Shown here one piece after another: positions 62,741 through 64,000 of a stretch of DNA of 64,000 nt; within the stretch, counting starts at the first letter, position 1; each line of letters begins with the position of its first letter. The stretch spans positions 744,001-808,000 of the forward strand of contig CAVTOZ010000001.1 of NCBI GenBank assembly GCA_963736505.1, read 5' to 3'. This stretch comes from Solirubrobacter sp963736505 (GTDB lineage Bacteria > Actinomycetota > Thermoleophilia > Solirubrobacterales > Solirubrobacteraceae). Below the pieces are notes generated by a model that did no database searches, was not told the DNA's origin, and saw nothing but the letters and a program-made list of their open reading frames with translations. Position numbers and translations under genes: made by a program.

Positions 62741-64000
62741 CGGGATCCGCGCGCGGATCAGGGTGCCGTGCCCGGCGCGGCTCTCGACGTGGAGCGTGCC
62801 GTCGAGCGCGCCGACGCGGTCGGCCAGGCCGCGCAGCCCGGACCCGGTCGCCGGGTCGGCGCCGCCGACGCCGTCGTCGCGGACCTCGATCACGGCGCTT
62901 CCCCTGCCTCGGCCGGAGGCCTCGTCACCGCTTCGCTCGTCCACCCGCGCGGTGACGGTCGCATGCGTCGCTTGCGCATACTTCGCGACGTTCGTCAGCG
63001 CCTCGGCGACGACGAAGTACGCGGCGGTCTCGACGGGGAGCGGGAGCCGGTCCGGCAGCTCGCACGCCAGCTCGACCGGGAGCGAGGCGCGCGTGGCGAG
63101 CGTCTCCAGGCCGGCGTCGAGCCCGCGCTGGGACAGCACCGCGGGGTGGATCCCGGCGGCCAGGTCGCGCAGCTCGTCGACGGCGGCGCGCGCATTGGCG
63201 AGCGCGGAGTCGAGCAGCTTGAGCGAGAGCGCGGGGTCCTTCTCGAAGCGGTCGCGCGCGAGCTTGAGCTCGATCGTCAGGCTCACGAGCCGCTGCTGCG
63301 CGCCGTCGTGCAGGTCGCGCGTGACGCGCCGCCGCTCGGCGTCGCCGGCCTCGACGATGCGGGCGCGCGACGCGCGCAGCGCCTCCAGCCGGGCGCGCAG
63401 CTCGACCTCGAGGCGGCCGTTCTCGATCGCCAGCGCGGAGGCGGCGACGGCCTCGTCGAGTAGCTCCGGCGCCTCGGAGACCGACGGCGCGTGGATCAGC
63501 GCGCCGACCTTGCGGCCGCGATGGCGGATCTCGGTCAGCACGCGGCCCTCGGTGTCGGGCACGCGGCCGTCGCGCTCGACGTACGCGTCCAGCTCGGGCA
63601 GCCAGTACGCGACGGTCAGGTCGGGGTCGTCGAGCGCGGTGCGCAGCGCGTCGCCGAGGTCGGCGGGCGCGCCGCTGAACGTCTCGATCAGGCGCGAGAC
63701 GGCGGCGACGCGGAAGAAGCGCACGCGCAGCAGCGCGACCAGGAACGCGAACGGCAGCGCCGCGAACGAGGCGAAGAACGCGATCTGGAGCGCGCCGGCC
63801 ACCGGCAGGTCGGCCGACTGCGCCGCGCCCTGGAGGATCGCCAGGACCAAGATCAGGACGCCCGTGGCGAGCACCGGCTCCAGCCCGCGGCGCATGATGC
63901 CGCTCGACCCGAACCAGCGGCGCATGACGATCACGATCGCGCTGACGACGCCGGCGACGATCAGCACCGCCTGCACGCCGCCGATCACCGTCGCCACGGT
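62711..64000 (-). CDS. Membrane sensor histidine kinase, kinase C (5' end at or beyond the window edge)
   Basis: About 428 residues are visible from a possible GTG at 63997. The N-terminal part has at least three membrane helices (GGVQAVLIVAGVVSAIVIVM, PVLATGVLILVLAILQ, ALQIAFFASFAALPFAFLVA). The true start may lie beyond base 64000. A GAF-like region follows, then HisKA_3 (ERRRVTRDLHDGAQQRLVSL) and HATPase (VEVRDDGVGG, SGLRGLADRVGAL). Just before the ATP site it contains ERSGDEASGRGR from the 36-bp repeat. It is convergent with the NarL-type regulator gene and may signal to it or to a regulator outside the window. Confidence 0.9.
   Translation of the reverse strand, partial: TVATVIGGVQAVLIVAGVVSAIVIVMRRWFGSSGIMRRGLEPVLATGVLILVLAILQGAAQSADLPVAGALQIAFFASFAALPFAFLVALLRVRFFRVAAVSRLIETFSGAPADLGDALRTALDDPDLTVAYWLPELDAYVERDGRVPDTEGRVLTEIRHRGRKVGALIHAPSVSEAPELLDEAVAASALAIENGRLEVELRARLEALRASRARIVEAGDAERRRVTRDLHDGAQQRLVSLTIELKLARDRFEKDPALSLKLLDSALANARAAVDELRDLAAGIHPAVLSQRGLDAGLETLATRASLPVELACELPDRLPLPVETAAYFVVAEALTNVAKYAQATHATVTARVDERSGDEASGRGRGSAVIEVRDDGVGGADPATGSGLRGLADRVGALDGTLHVESRAGHGTLIRARIPLAAEEREHG
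62903..62938 (-). repeat. Intragenic palindromic repeat in kinase C (36 bp, in frame)
   Basis: On the coding (minus) strand this is identical to 61890-61925. It encodes the same 12 residues at the same place of the ATPase domain; the core is at 62908-62924. The two copies are inverted relative to each other and about 1 kb apart. Confidence 0.85.

Noticed and set aside
61890..62938. The 36-bp identity explained simply by duplication of a whole kinase gene
   Set aside because: Kinases B and C differ strongly on both sides of the block, while the closer paralogue A lacks it. Gene conversion limited to this block remains possible.

Overview
The window is chromosomal DNA from a very GC-rich bacterium. 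Genes are tightly packed, start and stop codons often overlap (ATGA, GTGA, TGATG), and GTG/TTG starts are frequent. Two luciferase-like, F420-type oxidoreductases, an LCP cell-wall ligase, many Sec-exported proteins and no outer-membrane genes point to an actinobacterium. The style of the secreted proteins (M14 carboxypeptidase, Cys-pair beta-propeller, RTX-like repeats) and the DUF1385-prfA-prmC neighbourhood suggest Thermoleophilia/Solirubrobacterales. That placement is inference. No rRNA, complete tRNA, CRISPR array, prophage or intact transposase was seen.

Layout. 1-4.1 kb: an ABC ATPase with a PadR regulator, then a MerR - ahcY - ahcY-like operon. 4.1-13.2 kb: metabolic and accessory genes (LtrA-like, ThDP enzyme, SnoaL-like, F420-type oxidoreductase, exported Hcp-like protein, aldehyde dehydrogenase, amidohydrolase), a 200-bp MITE-like palindromic element and a decayed pseudogene. 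13.2-21.3 kb: a polysaccharide-precursor operon (ugd, sugar nucleotidyltransferase, SIS isomerase, HAD phosphatase), an RTX-like protein, an LCP protein and an M20 peptidase. 21.3-25.3 kb: a secreted zinc carboxypeptidase and a small secreted protein sharing its C-terminal domain. 25.3-32.4 kb: a complete F1Fo ATP synthase operon. 32.4-42.7 kb: OsmC, a small secreted-protein cluster, an unassigned small gene with a structured leader, a WecA/TagO-like transferase, a membrane peptide coupled to a Ser/Thr kinase, a hybrid histidine kinase, glyA. 42.7-47.2 kb: translation genes (tsaC, prmC, prfA, rpmE) with a DUF1385 membrane protein. 47.3-50.9 kb: a hydantoin/pyrimidine-catabolism-like set. 51-57.5 kb: a propeller protein, etfBA with ETF-quinone oxidoreductase, and a TetR/SMR efflux pair. 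57.6-64 kb: a B12-binding mutase subunit and three sensor kinases with one NarL-type regulator.

The most unusual signal is a set of short palindromic repeats. Most copies are double hairpins of about 60-75 bp filling gene junctions, in three sub-families (6880, 18537, 35011; 37888, 47213, 49499; 9098, 45208). The core of the second sub-family, CGAGSCC-NNN-GGSCGAG, also occurs inside two histidine-kinase genes. There an identical 36-bp in-frame block adds 12 residues to the ATPase domain, while a third kinase next door lacks it. Other points to check are the divergent second SAH hydrolase, the exported Hcp homologue, and the structured leader in front of a 64-residue gene.
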